From an uncultured Kiritimatiellota bacterium (GTDB lineage: Bacteria; Verrucomicrobiota; Kiritimatiellia; RFP12; DVOR01), in the NCBI GenBank assembly GCA_944389945.1, contig CALXOF010000004.1:117734-181733 (forward strand): DNA of 64,000 nucleotides. The letters are read 5' to 3'. The position numbers and the translations under genes were made by a program. The notes beneath the pieces are model-generated. The model ran no database searches. It saw only the letters and a program-made list of their open reading frames with translations, and was not told the DNA's origin. Shown piece by piece: positions 26,395-35,843 of this stretch (the stretch's first letter is position 1; each line of letters begins with the position of its first letter).

Positions 26395-26605
26395 TCCCCC
26401 TACACCTCCCCGACTGACCGAGTCCAAGTTCCCACAAAGACATAGGCGCTCCGCCGGAGCGCCCGGCTGATTGGTTGCTTGGAAAGCAACGCGGTAGGAC
26501 CAATAGGACCTATAGGACAACTAAGACGGCGCACGCCGGCACGCCCCAGTGTCGCCTTCCTTTGTGCCCTTTGTGATGAGCACTCCTCTCTGTGTCTCCT
26601 CCCGC
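26395..26605. repeat. Intergenic block with GTAGGAC/ATAGGACC repeats
   Basis: Carries GGCTGATTGG (26465) and GGTAGGACCAATAGGACCTATAGGAC-type nonamers (26500-26522), followed by a GGCGCACGCCGGCACGCC block. No gene is seen. Confidence 0.5.
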
Positions 26606-26757
26606 AAAGTGTAATAATAACGCAATAGAATCCGCCAAAAGTGTAACAATAACGCAATAGAACAAGAAACACCCCTCAAAGCCGACAACCGCAAGCCCTC
26701 CAGACACCCCCTTAACGCAATGGAAATCCAGAAAAGTGTAACAATAACGCAATAGAC
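26606..26757 (+). repeat. AACGCAATAG element, copy 1
   Basis: About 152 bp holding three copies of AAAGTGTAAYAATAACGCAATAG plus a half-copy (CTTAACGCAATGGAAATC) in fixed order. 31131-31280 is the inverted counterpart with the same internal layout and spacer lengths. Confidence 0.85.
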
Positions 26758-27487
26758 TCAAACGGCGCGAAGACGATGGGCGGGAGGGAGCGATTAGCGG
26801 GCGTTCAGCCCGCAAAGCGACCGGCGTTAGCCCATCTGGCTTCGCGCGCATTGGCGTTTTGGCGAAAAATTGCTATCTGCCGATTTCCCCACGCTAGCCG
26901 TCTTCTATACCTTATATTATAGAGAAGGGGATTGCACCACCCCCAAAAGGGCCCTTTCTGGACCCCTAAGGGTTTCGACCCCGACCACTATAGGGTCTCA
27001 CCTCCGACCACTATAGTGGTTGACCTCGGACCACTATAGGGTCTCAGAAAGGCCCCTTTAGCCCCCCGTCAGACGCACCCCGACTTGCCGATAATACTCG
27101 GTGAAGTTCCCCGTAAAGGTGACAACGCGAACACCCATTCCTAGACTGCAGGGTGTAGGCCGGGCCATGCAGGCTGAAACCTCACCTAACGCCCAGACGT
27201 AGTTCTGCAGGTGGCGCAACCCTGCTGATTGAACCGAAATCGTAGTTTCATTGGCATCGCTCATTCACCCCACGCGTGCTCACGTATATCAGATTTGTAC
27301 CATAAGTTCAGAGCCATTAACACTTCCTTCAGCGAAACGCAATCACGGTTCGTTATCCATACACGATTACTTCCATTTTCAAAAAATTGTCATGTTTTCT
27401 CCGTTTGAACGTATAGCGTAATAAACCTTGTTATAGCCAAGCGGTTTTGGCTAGCAAATGTGAACACAATAATGGAAGGAGCTTATT
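26758..27487. other. Intergenic region with CTATAG array 4 and possible gene remnants
   Basis: 26795-26840 (CCGCAAAGCGACCGGCGTTAGCCC type) repeats at 56593-56635. The array is annotated separately. 27058-27264 (minus) is a 68-codon frame starting MSDANETTISV without a good ribosome-binding site; it could be a gene fragment, not called. 27435-27452 is an AGCCAA/TTGGCT palindrome 36 bp before the next start codon, a possible operator. Confidence 0.45.
26950..27064. repeat. CTATAG array 4: five units plus flank
   Basis: Cores start at 26966 (CTAAGG), 26988 (CTATAG), 27011 (CTATAG), 27034 (CTATAG) and 27056 (CTTTAG): spacings 22, 23, 23, 22. It is in reverse orientation relative to arrays 2, 3 and 5, with perfect inner and degenerate outer units. 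Confidence 0.9.
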
Positions 27488-29179
27488 ATGGGAGCAGGTA
27501 CAGGCGCAATGGCTGGTGCAAGTATTGGTGCCGCACTTGGAGGTCCTGCAGGTGCTGTAGCAGGTGGTCTAATTGGCGCCTTTGTTGGATTGTTTTCTTC
27601 TGATGACGACACGGAGAAGACGATGTTGTTCACCAGCAAGGGGGTGGTTTTCCCTCGGCTGGGAATAAGTCTGCCGTGGGGAATGGTAATCGATGCTGAC
27701 AGAGATACGGAACGCGCATTTGCGAAAATCTGTTTTCGTGGCGGAGTCGTTATATCTGTCACAGATGGGAATTGGCGTATTGCGAGCAACGAGGATAAAG
27801 ACCGCGTCATTGAACTGTTGTGTTGTGCATCAGAACAGGAATGCTTCAACGCAAAAAAGTTCATTAAAGAGGTAACCAAAGCAAGAAATCCTAGTGAGAT
27901 TGTACAGCAGGCATGTGAAGACTACGCGTTTGCGATTAATCTATTCAGAAAGCTCAAGGAGGACAAGACTATTAATTGCCCATCCTATTGCCCTGCGGAC
28001 GCATACAACGATTTCATAAAAGCTTGCCAAAAATTACCGAATTATGATGCAGTTATTGATTCGACATTGCGAGAGGATATGAAGGAGTCCGCTCGTTTTT
28101 GGGCAAATGAGCTGCCGTCGAGGAAAAAAGCGAATGACGATGACAGAAGCCTCTTCTCTAGCCTAATGTTATATGCCATGAAGGAGCCGACAACCCCAAC
28201 AGAGAGGTTGTCGAGATATGATTTATGTCTCAATCTACGGTCTCAAGACGACCCACACTATTCCGAACGGAAGCTCCTGGAAAAGCGGTTAAAACTCTTG
28301 GAAGACCTTGGCAGTTCCTCTTTCGTGCCAGCACGAGAATTGATTGTTTGCCAAGAGCTTTCGTGCAGTGTCCCGCGCGAATGCGGGAAAACGGTGTCTG
28401 GGGTGGCGGTCCTGTTGGCGCAAGATATCAAGATGTACAACGCTCAACAGAAATCTCCTGCGATGCGGCTTATTTTCGAACCAGGACATCCGCGTAATGA
28501 AGTCACCTATGTGCAGCATCCACTTCGTCCAAATGTCTATTATGATGTGGATGCCTTCCATGCTAACATGTTGGAAAGCAAACACAGCGAACTGAAGTAT
28601 CTCTTGAAAAACCTTGGCGCGAAACATGTTCGTCTCAGTGTGGTCAACTCCGTTACGGAGAATAAGACCACAAGCCACAAATTCGATATCTCCGCGAACG
28701 GTAAGTTGAAGATTGCCTCTGCAAACGGTCACGTAAACGATCAGGCAACCTGCGGAATCGATTCCTCTCTTTATCAGAAGCTCTCCGAGAATGCAGAGTT
28801 CTCTGGCCGTGTGACACCCCACATCCCCAAAGATCTTATCTTCTACCCCCATGAGGAGCAGTGGCGACGCATGGCGCAGACCGCGTTGGAACAGGGGTAT
28901 CTTCGGACACACGTCAAATTGGAGTATCGCAAGGATTACGCCATCTCTCAGCGCCATCTGACCGAGGTAGAAGCCAAGCTGAGGATTCTTATTCCCTCCT
29001 TCGACTTACATATCAAGGCCGACTTCGCCGAAAGAATCAAGCGAATGACTGAAACAATCTGGGATTACGAGGTTGACTGGCAGAGTGTAAGTAAAATCGC
29101 CCAATTTTTTAACTGGCTACGGAGAACGCTCCACATAGGCGCCTCTGATTCTGGAGTAAGAAAGGACCAGAATAATTAA
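27488..29179 (+). CDS. Glycine-zipper protein with large unknown cytosolic domain
   Basis: 563 aa; GGAAGGAG lies 6-8 bp before ATG 27488. Residues 1-36 are a textbook glycine zipper (GAGTGAMAGASIGAALGGPA then GAVAGGLIGAFVGLFS), a membrane-inserting or oligomerising hairpin seen in channels, toxins and surface proteins. The remaining ~525 residues are hydrophilic and mixed alpha/beta, with several Cys pairs (LLCCASEQECFN, CPSYCPAD) and no catalytic motif that I recognise. Base composition is clearly AT-richer than the flanking genes, suggesting acquisition. It sits alone in an island bounded by the inverted AACGCAATAG elements, with the DUF4143 ATPase at the other end. A membrane-acting effector or defence protein is one possibility; this is conjecture. 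Confidence 0.75.
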   Translation: MGAGTGAMAGASIGAALGGPAGAVAGGLIGAFVGLFSSDDDTEKTMLFTSKGVVFPRLGISLPWGMVIDADRDTERAFAKICFRGGVVISVTDGNWRIASNEDKDRVIELLCCASEQECFNAKKFIKEVTKARNPSEIVQQACEDYAFAINLFRKLKEDKTINCPSYCPADAYNDFIKACQKLPNYDAVIDSTLREDMKESARFWANELPSRKKANDDDRSLFSSLMLYAMKEPTTPTERLSRYDLCLNLRSQDDPHYSERKLLEKRLKLLEDLGSSSFVPARELIVCQELSCSVPRECGKTVSGVAVLLAQDIKMYNAQQKSPAMRLIFEPGHPRNEVTYVQHPLRPNVYYDVDAFHANMLESKHSELKYLLKNLGAKHVRLSVVNSVTENKTTSHKFDISANGKLKIASANGHVNDQATCGIDSSLYQKLSENAEFSGRVTPHIPKDLIFYPHEEQWRRMAQTALEQGYLRTHVKLEYRKDYAISQRHLTEVEAKLRILIPSFDLHIKADFAERIKRMTETIWDYEVDWQSVSKIAQFFNWLRRTLHIGASDSGVRKDQNN

Positions 29180-29780
29180 CTCGGCGATTGTAAAGTCGAA
29201 GAGCCGTTGAAGAGGCCTTTGACAAATAATGCACTTGAGGAGCGTGTGTATTCATTTTCACGCTTCCTCAAATCCACATCCAAGTCACAAGGGAGACTTC
29301 ATGTGGACTTTCAGAGAAGATTCTGGAAAATGGCATCACCTCAACAGGATATAAAATCCCGCTGGGATGATGCCTAATGAACGGTTCGCAATAAGCAAGA
29401 GGCAGAGAAGAGCTAAACACAATCGCGTGGCGGCGATACGCGTTTCGTCAAATGATTTGTCCTTTTTTGCCACAAGAAAGGAGTAGCTGCAAGAGTGGAT
29501 TGGTGCGTGAGGATGTGGGCTTTGTGCCTACGCAGAATATCGCAAGCGTTCAGAATAAACGACCATCGCCGGGCGGGAGGTCGCCGCGATACAGAATGGT
29601 TTCGTTGAGGTACTCAATACATCGCTCTTTTGCCATTAGATTATTTCGGTGTAGAGCAGTTCAACGCGCTTTTCCCAATAGCGTAGGTCCCCTCTCAGAC
29701 CCGATGATGAAGCCTGGGCGTTTCGCGCCAATAATAGCGTCTTTGCGGTTCTTCCTCTTTCCCCAGGTACTCCTGGAGTG
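29180..29780. other. Intergenic region with hairpin and degenerate coding remnant
   Basis: 29233-29266 (GAGGAGCGTG / CACGCTTCCTC) is a hairpin downstream of the glycine-zipper gene. Minus-strand 29555-29641 reads as a 28-codon frame, MAKERCIEYLNETILYRGDL…, preceded immediately by a stop-terminated segment RYWEKRVELLYTEII. These look like pieces of a decayed gene. Nothing else can be supported. Confidence 0.35.
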
Positions 29781-31061
29781 TCACGAGGAAATGAGCCAAT
29801 CGTGGGCGGGAACGATGTGGATGGGGAAACCGCCGAAGGTGAGGTCTTCGCGTTCGTGGTGGGTGACGACCCAAATGTCTGAGCAACCGAGGGCTTTCGC
29901 GGCGGCGACGGCACCGCGCAGTTCCCGAACTTTGGTTTTGGAGGATTCGAGGGTGTAGGCGACTTGCACGACGGTGAGAGGGGTGCGGCCGTGACAGACG
30001 ACAAAATCGGCCTCGTTGCGCGGGTCTTGGTAGTAGTAGACGTCGTCGCCTTTGGGACGAGCGCGGCGCAGGAGTTCCAAGAGAACGGTGGTTTCGAGGC
30101 GCCATCCGAGGTTTTCGCCGGCGAAGACGTCCCGTCGGTTGTCCATGAGGCTGACATCGACGGGGTAGACTTTCTCCCCGCGCAGGCGCAGGTGGCTTTT
30201 TGGGGACCACCGGCGGATACCTTGCAGAAGATAGGCCTGTTTGAGATAAAAGACGTAGGAGGCGAGGGTGTTGGGGGAACAACTCAGCGCAAGGCGGTCA
30301 CGGATGGTGGTATAGTTGAGGACGGTGGGCGCAATGTCAAGCAGATAGTGCGCCAGGGTACGGAAGGGGGTGGCGTGACGGAGGTTGTAGCGTTGGCGAA
30401 TGTCGCGCTCCAAGATGGCGTTTGTCAGGGTCTCCACATATTTGGAGGCATCCGGCGCGTTGGGGCGAGCAAGAGAGGGGAAGGCTCCATCGCGCAGATA
30501 GTCGTCCAACGCGGCACGGCGGGCGCCAACGGCCCACGTGGTGGGACTTTGTGCGTCGACCTTGCGCGCTACGCAGTATTCGCCAAAAGAAAAGGGGAAG
30601 AGTTCGATGGGGTTATAGCGTCCGGTGAGGTGGGTGGCTAATTCGCCGCTCAACAACTTGGCGTTGGAGCCGGTGACTAGCAACCGAAGTCCACGCCGGA
30701 GGAGGCGGTTGACGAAGAGGTACCACTCCGGGATGTTCTGGATTTCATCCAAGAAGAGGCATTGGAAATCGCCATACAGTTTATAGAGGATTTCGAGCAT
30801 GACATTGAGGTCTTGCCCTGTGGCCTCTGCCAAGCGTTCATCATCGAAATCCACATAAGCGAAAGTCAGCCCACTTTTGCGCAAGACGGAATGACACAGA
30901 GTCGATTTACCGCTTCTGCGTACGCCGATCACCACTTGGGCGAGGTCGCTGTCCAACCGTACCAGTTGTTCCTCCGTACGGGGAACAATGTTGGCCTCCG
31001 ACCATCCACGGATTTCCTCGCGCTGCTCGGCAAGTACCTGTTCCAACTCCGTCCGCGTCAT
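29781..31061 (-). CDS. AAA ATPase with DUF4143 domain
   Basis: 426 aa. Walker A GVRRSGKSTL (~residue 46), Walker B CLFLDEIQNIPEW, sensor-like LLVTGSNAKLLSGELATHLTGR, then a winged-helix region and the C-terminal DUF4143 module with a PD-(D/E)xK-like core (NEADFVVCHGRTPLTVVQVAY: D…hxhxhQVxY). Such ATPases are abundant, often duplicated and mobile in gut anaerobes; their biological role is not established. Cytosolic. Copy 2 of the AACGCAATAG element lies 70 bp upstream of the start and may include its promoter. Codon use is closer to the host than that of the glycine-zipper gene. Confidence 0.88.
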   Translation of the reverse strand: MTRTELEQVLAEQREEIRGWSEANIVPRTEEQLVRLDSDLAQVVIGVRRSGKSTLCHSVLRKSGLTFAYVDFDDERLAEATGQDLNVMLEILYKLYGDFQCLFLDEIQNIPEWYLFVNRLLRRGLRLLVTGSNAKLLSGELATHLTGRYNPIELFPFSFGEYCVARKVDAQSPTTWAVGARRAALDDYLRDGAFPSLARPNAPDASKYVETLTNAILERDIRQRYNLRHATPFRTLAHYLLDIAPTVLNYTTIRDRLALSCSPNTLASYVFYLKQAYLLQGIRRWSPKSHLRLRGEKVYPVDVSLMDNRRDVFAGENLGWRLETTVLLELLRRARPKGDDVYYYQDPRNEADFVVCHGRTPLTVVQVAYTLESSKTKVRELRGAVAAAKALGCSDIWVVTHHEREDLTFGGFPIHIVPAHDWLISS

Positions 31062-31130
31062 ACTGCCACGTCCTCCTTTTGCCGTTTATCTTACCATAAA
31101 TGAGATGCCTTCCGCGATATTTTTGAGAAT

Positions 31131-31280
31131 CTATTGCGTTATTGTTACACTTTTCGAGAAATCCATTGCGTTAAGTGGGTGGCTAGAGGGGTTGGTATTG
31201 TAGGGCTCAAGGGGTGTTCCTCGTGCTATTGCGTTATTATTACACTTTTGACGAATTCTATTGCGTTATTATTACACTTT
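31131..31280 (-). repeat. AACGCAATAG element, copy 2 (inverted)
   Basis: Reverse complement of the 26606-26757 layout: three AAAGTGTAAYAATAACGCAATAG units and one half-unit, with about 75-80% identity between spacers. It is directly upstream of the DUF4143 gene. Confidence 0.85.
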
Positions 31281-31805
31281 GAAGGAAGGGTAGCAAAGCT
31301 ACCTCGGAAAACGGAGAACGGAGCGACAACTGTGCGATAGGCGAAACCCAAGCAAAACTTCCAAGCATCCAACCACCCAAACGCTCCCCGGACAGTATTG
31401 TGTGTTCCAAATGACAGGTCTGGAAGAATGGGTATTCACATGGGAATAAAGATGTTGCCTTTGATTTAGGAGGGGCAAATGACAGGTCTTTGGCAAGGGT
31501 GAAAGTATAATCACTAGCCTCTTAGCTACTAAGCTTCAAGTTGAATTGTTCTTGGACAAGAGAGCGGGTGCACTCACCAACCTCTAAGCCATACTGTCCG
31601 AAGAAGATTGGGAATCGCAAAGGTGCTGGGGTGATTAAGAGAAACATTCCGGCAGACGCTGCGGTAGGATGAGTAAAACCAATAGAGCGGCAAGGAACCC
31701 AAATCCTAACCCTCACTGGCAGTCCTGCGTGCGGTAGCACGCCCCAAATCTGCCTAAATCTGCGAAATCTGCGGTTCCTATGCCTCTCACCCACCCTAGG
31801 TCGAT
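31281..31805. repeat. Intergenic repeat mosaic
   Basis: Inverted GGAGAACGG heptamers (31308-31330), the CCCCGGACAGTATTG boundary motif (31387-31401), a block with two AAATGACAGGTCT copies ~75 bp apart (31402-31500) that recurs inverted at 56818-56912, and an inverted CCGCAGATT/GTAGCACGCC block (31725-31785). No gene is seen. Confidence 0.65.
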
Positions 31806-34800
31806 TTACGCGAGGCCGGCGGAGGCGAGGCGGGCGTGAAGGCGGCCATATTCGGCACGGCGGCCACGGGCGGTTTCGATGGATTCCAGACGGGTGCGGG
31901 CCTTGTCGAGCCAGCGGCGGCCTTCGGCGGTGTAGGCTTCGGCGGTGCGGGCGGCGGCGGTGTAGAGCAGGGTGTAGTATTGCTTGACGGCGAGGTCGAG
32001 GCGTTCCTGCTTCTCATAGACGCGGCCAATCTGGTAGGCGTACATGGCGGCGGCATCGGGGTCTTGCTCGGGGTCGAGCCGGTCGAGAGCGGCGCGATAG
32101 TGCGCGTAAGCGAGTTCGTACCGGGCGGGGTCATTGGTGGCGGTGATGCGAAGGCAGTCGCCCAGACGTCCATGGGCCTCGCCGACCCAGGGGGCTTCCG
32201 GGGAGTGGCGGATGAGGCGGGTGAGGAGCTCCGCGGCCTCGCCGAAACGGGCGAGCTCAATAAGGGCCTCGGCCTGGAGAAAGCGGGCGTCGGGGAGGAT
32301 TTTGGCCTGAGGCGCGGTCTCGGCAAGGGTGGCGACCAGCTCGATGGCGTGGGCGTAGTCGCCGGCTTGATAGGCGGCACGGGCGGCCAGGAAGCGTGCG
32401 TTGGGAACGCGCGAGTCCTTGGGCCAACGATCGGCAAAGGTCTGGAAGCCCTTGGCGGCGGCTTCATATTCCCCTCGATTGAAGTCGCTCTTGGCAAGCC
32501 AGAGAATCATGTCCGGCACGCGGGGAGAATCGGGGTAGTCGGTGAGGTAGGTCTGAGCGAGGGTACGCGCCTGGTCATCTTCGCCGAGGTCATAGTGGCA
32601 AAGGACGAGGAAGAAGCGCGCCTCGGCTGCGATAGCGGAATCCTCGGCGCCCTCAAGAGCGGCGAAGTCGTCACGCGCACGCTCCAGTTGGAAGCGATCG
32701 CCAGTAGACAGGGCGAGGGCGTGATAGGCCCGGCCTCGGCCCAGGCGAATGGCCGCCTGATGGGCAGACTTGCGGGCGCGGGGCAGGAAGCGGGTGAACT
32801 CGGCGATGGCGGCATCGTAGCGGCCCTCTTTGGAGAAGAGCGCGGCGAGGCGGACGGCAGCGGTGTAGGCATCGTCCTCGGAGGCCTGGGGGTCGTCGCG
32901 CGTGACGGCGTAGGCCTGGCGGGCAGCTTCGTAGTCGCCATTGGCTTCGAGGGCACGGGCCAGGCGCAACGAGATGGCGGCATCAGGGGAGGCTTTGAGA
33001 AGTTCTTGGCAGAGGGTCTCGGCGCGGGGATAACGCTTGGCGGCGAGGGCGGCCTCGACGGCCTCAACCTGCAGTTCACGACGGAGGGTGTCAGTATCGG
33101 CGAGCTCGATGGCCTCGGTGAGCGAGGCAAGCGCCTCGTCGGGGCGACCAACGGCCAACAGCGCGCGGCCACGACCACGACGAACCCGAATCCGCAGGTC
33201 GGGGACGTCGTAAGCGGAAATCCAGCGGTCATAAGCGGCGAGGGACTCCTCGTTGCGACCCTGGGTGGCGAGCGTCTCGGCGATATAGAGCAGGAGCGCG
33301 GGCGCATCCTCGGCGGAGGGATCCAGGCGCACGGCTTGGTCGAGGGCTTCCAAACCTTCCTTGACGGATGCGGCATCCGGGCGGGCACAGAGCAACGTGC
33401 CGAGGGTGGAGAGCGCACGCCGGCGGAGGTCGAGGCGACGAGCGACGTCGGCGGCCTTGCGAGCATAGGCGATGGCTTGCTCGGGCTTATCGGCGAGGGC
33501 AGAAGCGGCCAGGGCCAGACGCGCCTCGACGGAGGAGCTGAGGTCCTGGGCGGACAACAGCTTGTCGAGTTGAGCCAAGGCCTCGGAGCGGTCTTCGGCA
33601 CCGGCATAAGCCTCCGGCAGGGCGAGCGCGCAATCGAGCCAAACATCGCCCTTGTCGGCCTCTGCGGCGGCGGCGAGCAGGGCGGCGCGGGACTGCGCAT
33701 TGGGGAAGCGTTCGACCCAGGCGAGGGCGTTTTCGGCACGCGTGCGGGAGTCGGCGCCCTTGGCGGCATTGACGGCGGAGAAGCGGGCGGAGGCCTGGAG
33801 CGTACGGCCCAGTTCGAGGTCGGCGCGCAGCGCCTGGCGGAGGGCGGCGACGCCCCACTCGGTGTCAGTGGAGGGGCGGGCGGCATCGAAGAGCCGTTGG
33901 GTGGCGGCGAAGTCACGGCGGCCGTTGTGAGCGGCGAGGGTGAAGACGAGGCGGCGCTCAGCAGGAAGCTCGGGGCATTCGTCGATACGCTTGAGGGCAG
34001 TTTCCCAGTCGCCCTTGGCGAGGTCGGCACGAATGAGAATCTCGGTGGCGCGGGCACGTTCCTCCGGGGTGAGACCGAGTTTGTTGAGGAGGTCTCGGGC
34101 AGTGCGCTCGGCAATGTTCAGGTTACCATCGTCAAGGGCCATGCCGGCGGCAGGAAGGAGATTATCGCCGACGGATTGGGCACGCAGGGGCGCAAGCGGC
34201 AAAAGAAAGAGAAGGAGGAGCACCGCGGCGCGTCCACCAAGTGGGCGGCGGAAGCTGCGGAACAAGAGCCAGGCGGCCAGGCAAAGGACGAAGGTGGCAC
34301 AAGGTGCACCAAAGGTCAATTCGCCAAAGCGCAGGTAAGGGCCAGCAAAGGGACGCTCAGTGAGCGGGAGGTAAACCGGGGCGACAATGGCCTCGGCTCC
34401 CGGATAGAGCGAGGCGAGGTCCTCGATGACGCGCCCGACGGCATCGTAAGCGACGTTGGTGCCGCCATTGGAGGAGCGGGCCATGGGAACGCCGGTCTCG
34501 ATGCAGCGCAACGCGGCCTGGTGGGCATGCTGGGCGGGCTCGGCGGATCCGGCGTACCAAGCGTCGTTGCTCATGTTGAGAAGAAGGCGCGCGCCATCGT
34601 TGACGGACTCGCGGGCGACGGAGGCGACGGTATCCTCGAAGCAAATGAGCGGACCGACGGTCAAACCAGAGGGCAAGGTGAGGACGGTGACCTCACGGCC
34701 GGGGACGTTGCTGAGGCCGGTGGGTGCAAAGCGCTGAAGCCAAGGGAAGGTCTTATCGAAGGGGATGTATTCGCCGAAGGGGACGAGATGGCGTTTGCCG

Positions 34801-35843
34801 TAGACCTGGGTGAGACCCTGGTCGGTGAAGAGGAGGGCGGCGTTGTACCACCCCTCCTCAGGGGCACGATGGAGACCGCCGAGCAGAAGGGGCACGTCGG
34901 CATCGTCGGCAAGGCGAGTGAGCGCAGTCTTGGCGCCGACAGCGTCGGGGAAGGCGTACTCGAAAACGGCGCTCTCAGGCCAAAGCCAAAGATCGATGTT
35001 AAGACCGGCCATGTCCAGGGCCCGTTTATAGGTGATAGGTTGCCACAGCGGGGAACTCCTGTCACCAGAGAAAACGCTAGGAACATCGGTTGCCTCGGCG
35101 ATGATTGAGGCGCGCGGTGCCCCCTGGATGAGGGCGTTGTAGTCGGCAATACGATGGGTACCCCAAAGGAAGGCGACAAGCAGAAGGGTCAGCGGCAGGA
35201 TGGACTCCGCCGAAAGCAGGGCCCGACCGCGGAAGTCATCCGGCCCGGTGTGAGTGACGGAGAACCAGATGCGTTCGCACAGCGTGGCGATGGCGCCATT
35301 GACGGAGACAACAAGGGCTGAGGCGAGGGCTGCGCCGCCGAGCGCGGCAACCTGCGCAATGGGCAACCAAGCCGGCGTGGCCAAGGCCAGACCCAGCGGA
35401 TTCCACGCAAAGCCGGTGAAGAGATTGGAGCGCAAGCATTCCAGACCTGCCCACAACGCGGGTTCTAGCACGACGGCCAGAGCAATACGCCAAGGTCCCG
35501 GCGCAGAGGAGAGGCGTCTGCGAAGTGCCGCCGCCAAACCCGCAAAGACCGCGACAAAGACGGCCAAGACGGCGCTGAGCCCAAGCATGGCGGGGATGAC
35601 AAGATACCAAGGGCCATCGTTGTCGGTCAGCGCGAGCATCCACCAGAGTTGCCCCACCCACGAGACAAGGCCGACCAGCCCGCCCAACCAAAAGGCTCGG
35701 CGCACAGAGACATGACGCACCAACAACAGGAGCGGGACCAGTGCAAACCAAATGTTGCCCGACTGTCCAATGGGCGGCCACAAAGAAATAATCAAGGCGG
35801 CGGAAAAGAGCGCGGCGGCAAGTTGCAGGAGAGTCTTCTTCAT
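31806..35843 (-). CDS. lnt: Apolipoprotein N-acyltransferase fused to a large TPR domain
   Basis: 1345 aa. Residues ~1-530 are a complete Lnt: N-terminal membrane helices and a nitrilase-like domain with catalytic Glu in LWPESAVFEY (~288), Lys in YGKRHLVPFGEYIP (~350) and Cys in GPLICFEDT (~400). Lnt adds the third acyl chain to lipoproteins at the inner membrane. A hydrophobic, signal-peptide-like segment (AAVLLLLFLLPLAPLRAQS, ~540-558) is followed by ~780 residues of tandem TPR-like helices (ERARATEILIRADLAKGDWETAL, GDYEAARQAYAV, GRYDAAIAEFTRFLP, GDYAHAIELVATLAE). The TPR part should be periplasmic. Normal Lnt is ~500-540 aa, so this is a fusion. The start overlaps the upstream gene's stop (ATGA). 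Confidence 0.93.
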   Translation of the reverse strand: MKKTLLQLAAALFSAALIISLWPPIGQSGNIWFALVPLLLLVRHVSVRRAFWLGGLVGLVSWVGQLWWMLALTDNDGPWYLVIPAMLGLSAVLAVFVAVFAGLAAALRRRLSSAPGPWRIALAVVLEPALWAGLECLRSNLFTGFAWNPLGLALATPAWLPIAQVAALGGAALASALVVSVNGAIATLCERIWFSVTHTGPDDFRGRALLSAESILPLTLLLVAFLWGTHRIADYNALIQGAPRASIIAEATDVPSVFSGDRSSPLWQPITYKRALDMAGLNIDLWLWPESAVFEYAFPDAVGAKTALTRLADDADVPLLLGGLHRAPEEGWYNAALLFTDQGLTQVYGKRHLVPFGEYIPFDKTFPWLQRFAPTGLSNVPGREVTVLTLPSGLTVGPLICFEDTVASVARESVNDGARLLLNMSNDAWYAGSAEPAQHAHQAALRCIETGVPMARSSNGGTNVAYDAVGRVIEDLASLYPGAEAIVAPVYLPLTERPFAGPYLRFGELTFGAPCATFVLCLAAWLLFRSFRRPLGGRAAVLLLLFLLPLAPLRAQSVGDNLLPAAGMALDDGNLNIAERTARDLLNKLGLTPEERARATEILIRADLAKGDWETALKRIDECPELPAERRLVFTLAAHNGRRDFAATQRLFDAARPSTDTEWGVAALRQALRADLELGRTLQASARFSAVNAAKGADSRTRAENALAWVERFPNAQSRAALLAAAAEADKGDVWLDCALALPEAYAGAEDRSEALAQLDKLLSAQDLSSSVEARLALAASALADKPEQAIAYARKAADVARRLDLRRRALSTLGTLLCARPDAASVKEGLEALDQAVRLDPSAEDAPALLLYIAETLATQGRNEESLAAYDRWISAYDVPDLRIRVRRGRGRALLAVGRPDEALASLTEAIELADTDTLRRELQVEAVEAALAAKRYPRAETLCQELLKASPDAAISLRLARALEANGDYEAARQAYAVTRDDPQASEDDAYTAAVRLAALFSKEGRYDAAIAEFTRFLPRARKSAHQAAIRLGRGRAYHALALSTGDRFQLERARDDFAALEGAEDSAIAAEARFFLVLCHYDLGEDDQARTLAQTYLTDYPDSPRVPDMILWLAKSDFNRGEYEAAAKGFQTFADRWPKDSRVPNARFLAARAAYQAGDYAHAIELVATLAETAPQAKILPDARFLQAEALIELARFGEAAELLTRLIRHSPEAPWVGEAHGRLGDCLRITATNDPARYELAYAHYRAALDRLDPEQDPDAAAMYAYQIGRVYEKQERLDLAVKQYYTLLYTAAARTAEAYTAEGRRWLDKARTRLESIETARGRRAEYGRLHARLASAGLA

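Noticed and set aside
27058..27264. 68-codon minus-strand frame MSDANETTISV…
   Set aside because: Plausible peptide, but it begins with a weak ribosome-binding site and ends inside CTATAG array 4; kept only as a note in the intergenic entry.
29452..29958. 168-codon plus-strand frame
   Set aside because: Mostly antisense to the DUF4143 gene; Arg/Ser/Pro-rich composition without a family match or ribosome-binding site.
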